Assembly: GCF_003067705.1 (NCBI RefSeq)
Contig: NZ_QANL01000001.1
Span: 186,001-250,000, forward strand
Source of the DNA: Planctomonas deserti
GTDB lineage: Bacteria > Actinomycetota > Actinomycetes > Actinomycetales > Microbacteriaceae
Direction of reading: 5' to 3'
DNA: 64,000 nucleotides
The notes beneath the pieces were generated by a model. The model did not search any database and was not told the DNA's origin. It saw only the letters and a program-made list of their open reading frames with translations. This document shows positions 64,000 to 64,000 of this stretch, one piece after another (positions within the stretch are counted from its first letter, which is position 1; the number at the start of each line of letters is the position of its first letter). The translations under genes were made by a program, and so were the position numbers.

Positions 64000-64000
64000 C

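Overview
The window is high-GC DNA (about 70% by eye) from an actinobacterium, most likely of the family Microbacteriaceae. Supporting markers are mycothiol synthase, the orphan regulator GlnR, CarD, RegX3/SenX3, a fused IspD-IspF, a DUF3027 protein, a pair of DUF7882 proteins, and scattered REP-like copies of the 'CTTCGACAGGCTCAGGGACC' type. No prophage, integrase, transposase, CRISPR array or rRNA was seen. The region looks chromosomal and mostly housekeeping.

Layout. 1-6.5 kb: an edge-truncated lipoprotein, a DHA2 drug exporter with its MarR regulator behind a clear promoter and operator, a PhyH-type dioxygenase, a sortase-sorted amidase with a likely GlnR box, and a small membrane protein. 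6.7-12.4 kb: a DUF4956 / VTC polyphosphate polymerase / beta-helix lipoprotein operon, then a secreted M23 peptidase. 13-18 kb: a four-gene sugar or sugar-acid catabolic operon (TIM-barrel isomerase, lambda-crystallin-type dehydrogenase, DhaK-DhaL kinase, Gfo/Idh oxidoreductase). 18-29 kb: S4 protein, divergent DUF7882 paralogues, HNH nuclease, NlpC/P60 hydrolase, DtxR-type regulator, SerC, DUF2530 and DUF3027 proteins, a cold-shock protein and an XPB-like helicase pair. 29-37.4 kb: a two-component system, a WXG100 protein, GroEL with two CIRCE elements, DUF3048 lipoprotein, CspA, LytR_C protein, DUF3263 protein, ElaA and MsrB.

37.4-43 kb is the most unusual part. A c-di-GMP-I (GEMM) riboswitch precedes an orphan TetR-C-like protein with no DNA-binding domain. 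Convergent to it lies an overlapping gene pair: an RsbQ-like alpha/beta hydrolase and an RsbP-type PAS domain joined through GAF to an intact GGDEF diguanylate cyclase. A c-di-GMP maker and a c-di-GMP-sensing transcript therefore sit next to each other. tRNA-Thr and a membrane-anchored DsbA-like protein follow.

43-64 kb: a shared sugar-ABC ATPase, a DUF4032 kinase-like protein, a repeat-rich 0.7-kb spacer, rlmB-cysS-ispDF-carD, then phosphate-related genes (regX3-senX3, phoU, further on ppk1-mutT1), gpmA, a methyltransferase, YgfZ and FABP-like proteins, two small membrane proteins, glnR and mshD.

Many genes start six or seven bases after a TANNNT-like -10 element and lack a Shine-Dalgarno sequence, which suggests widespread leaderless transcription. 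Three small genes that a length-filtered search would miss are included (6297-6467, 38626-38772, 58414-58530).
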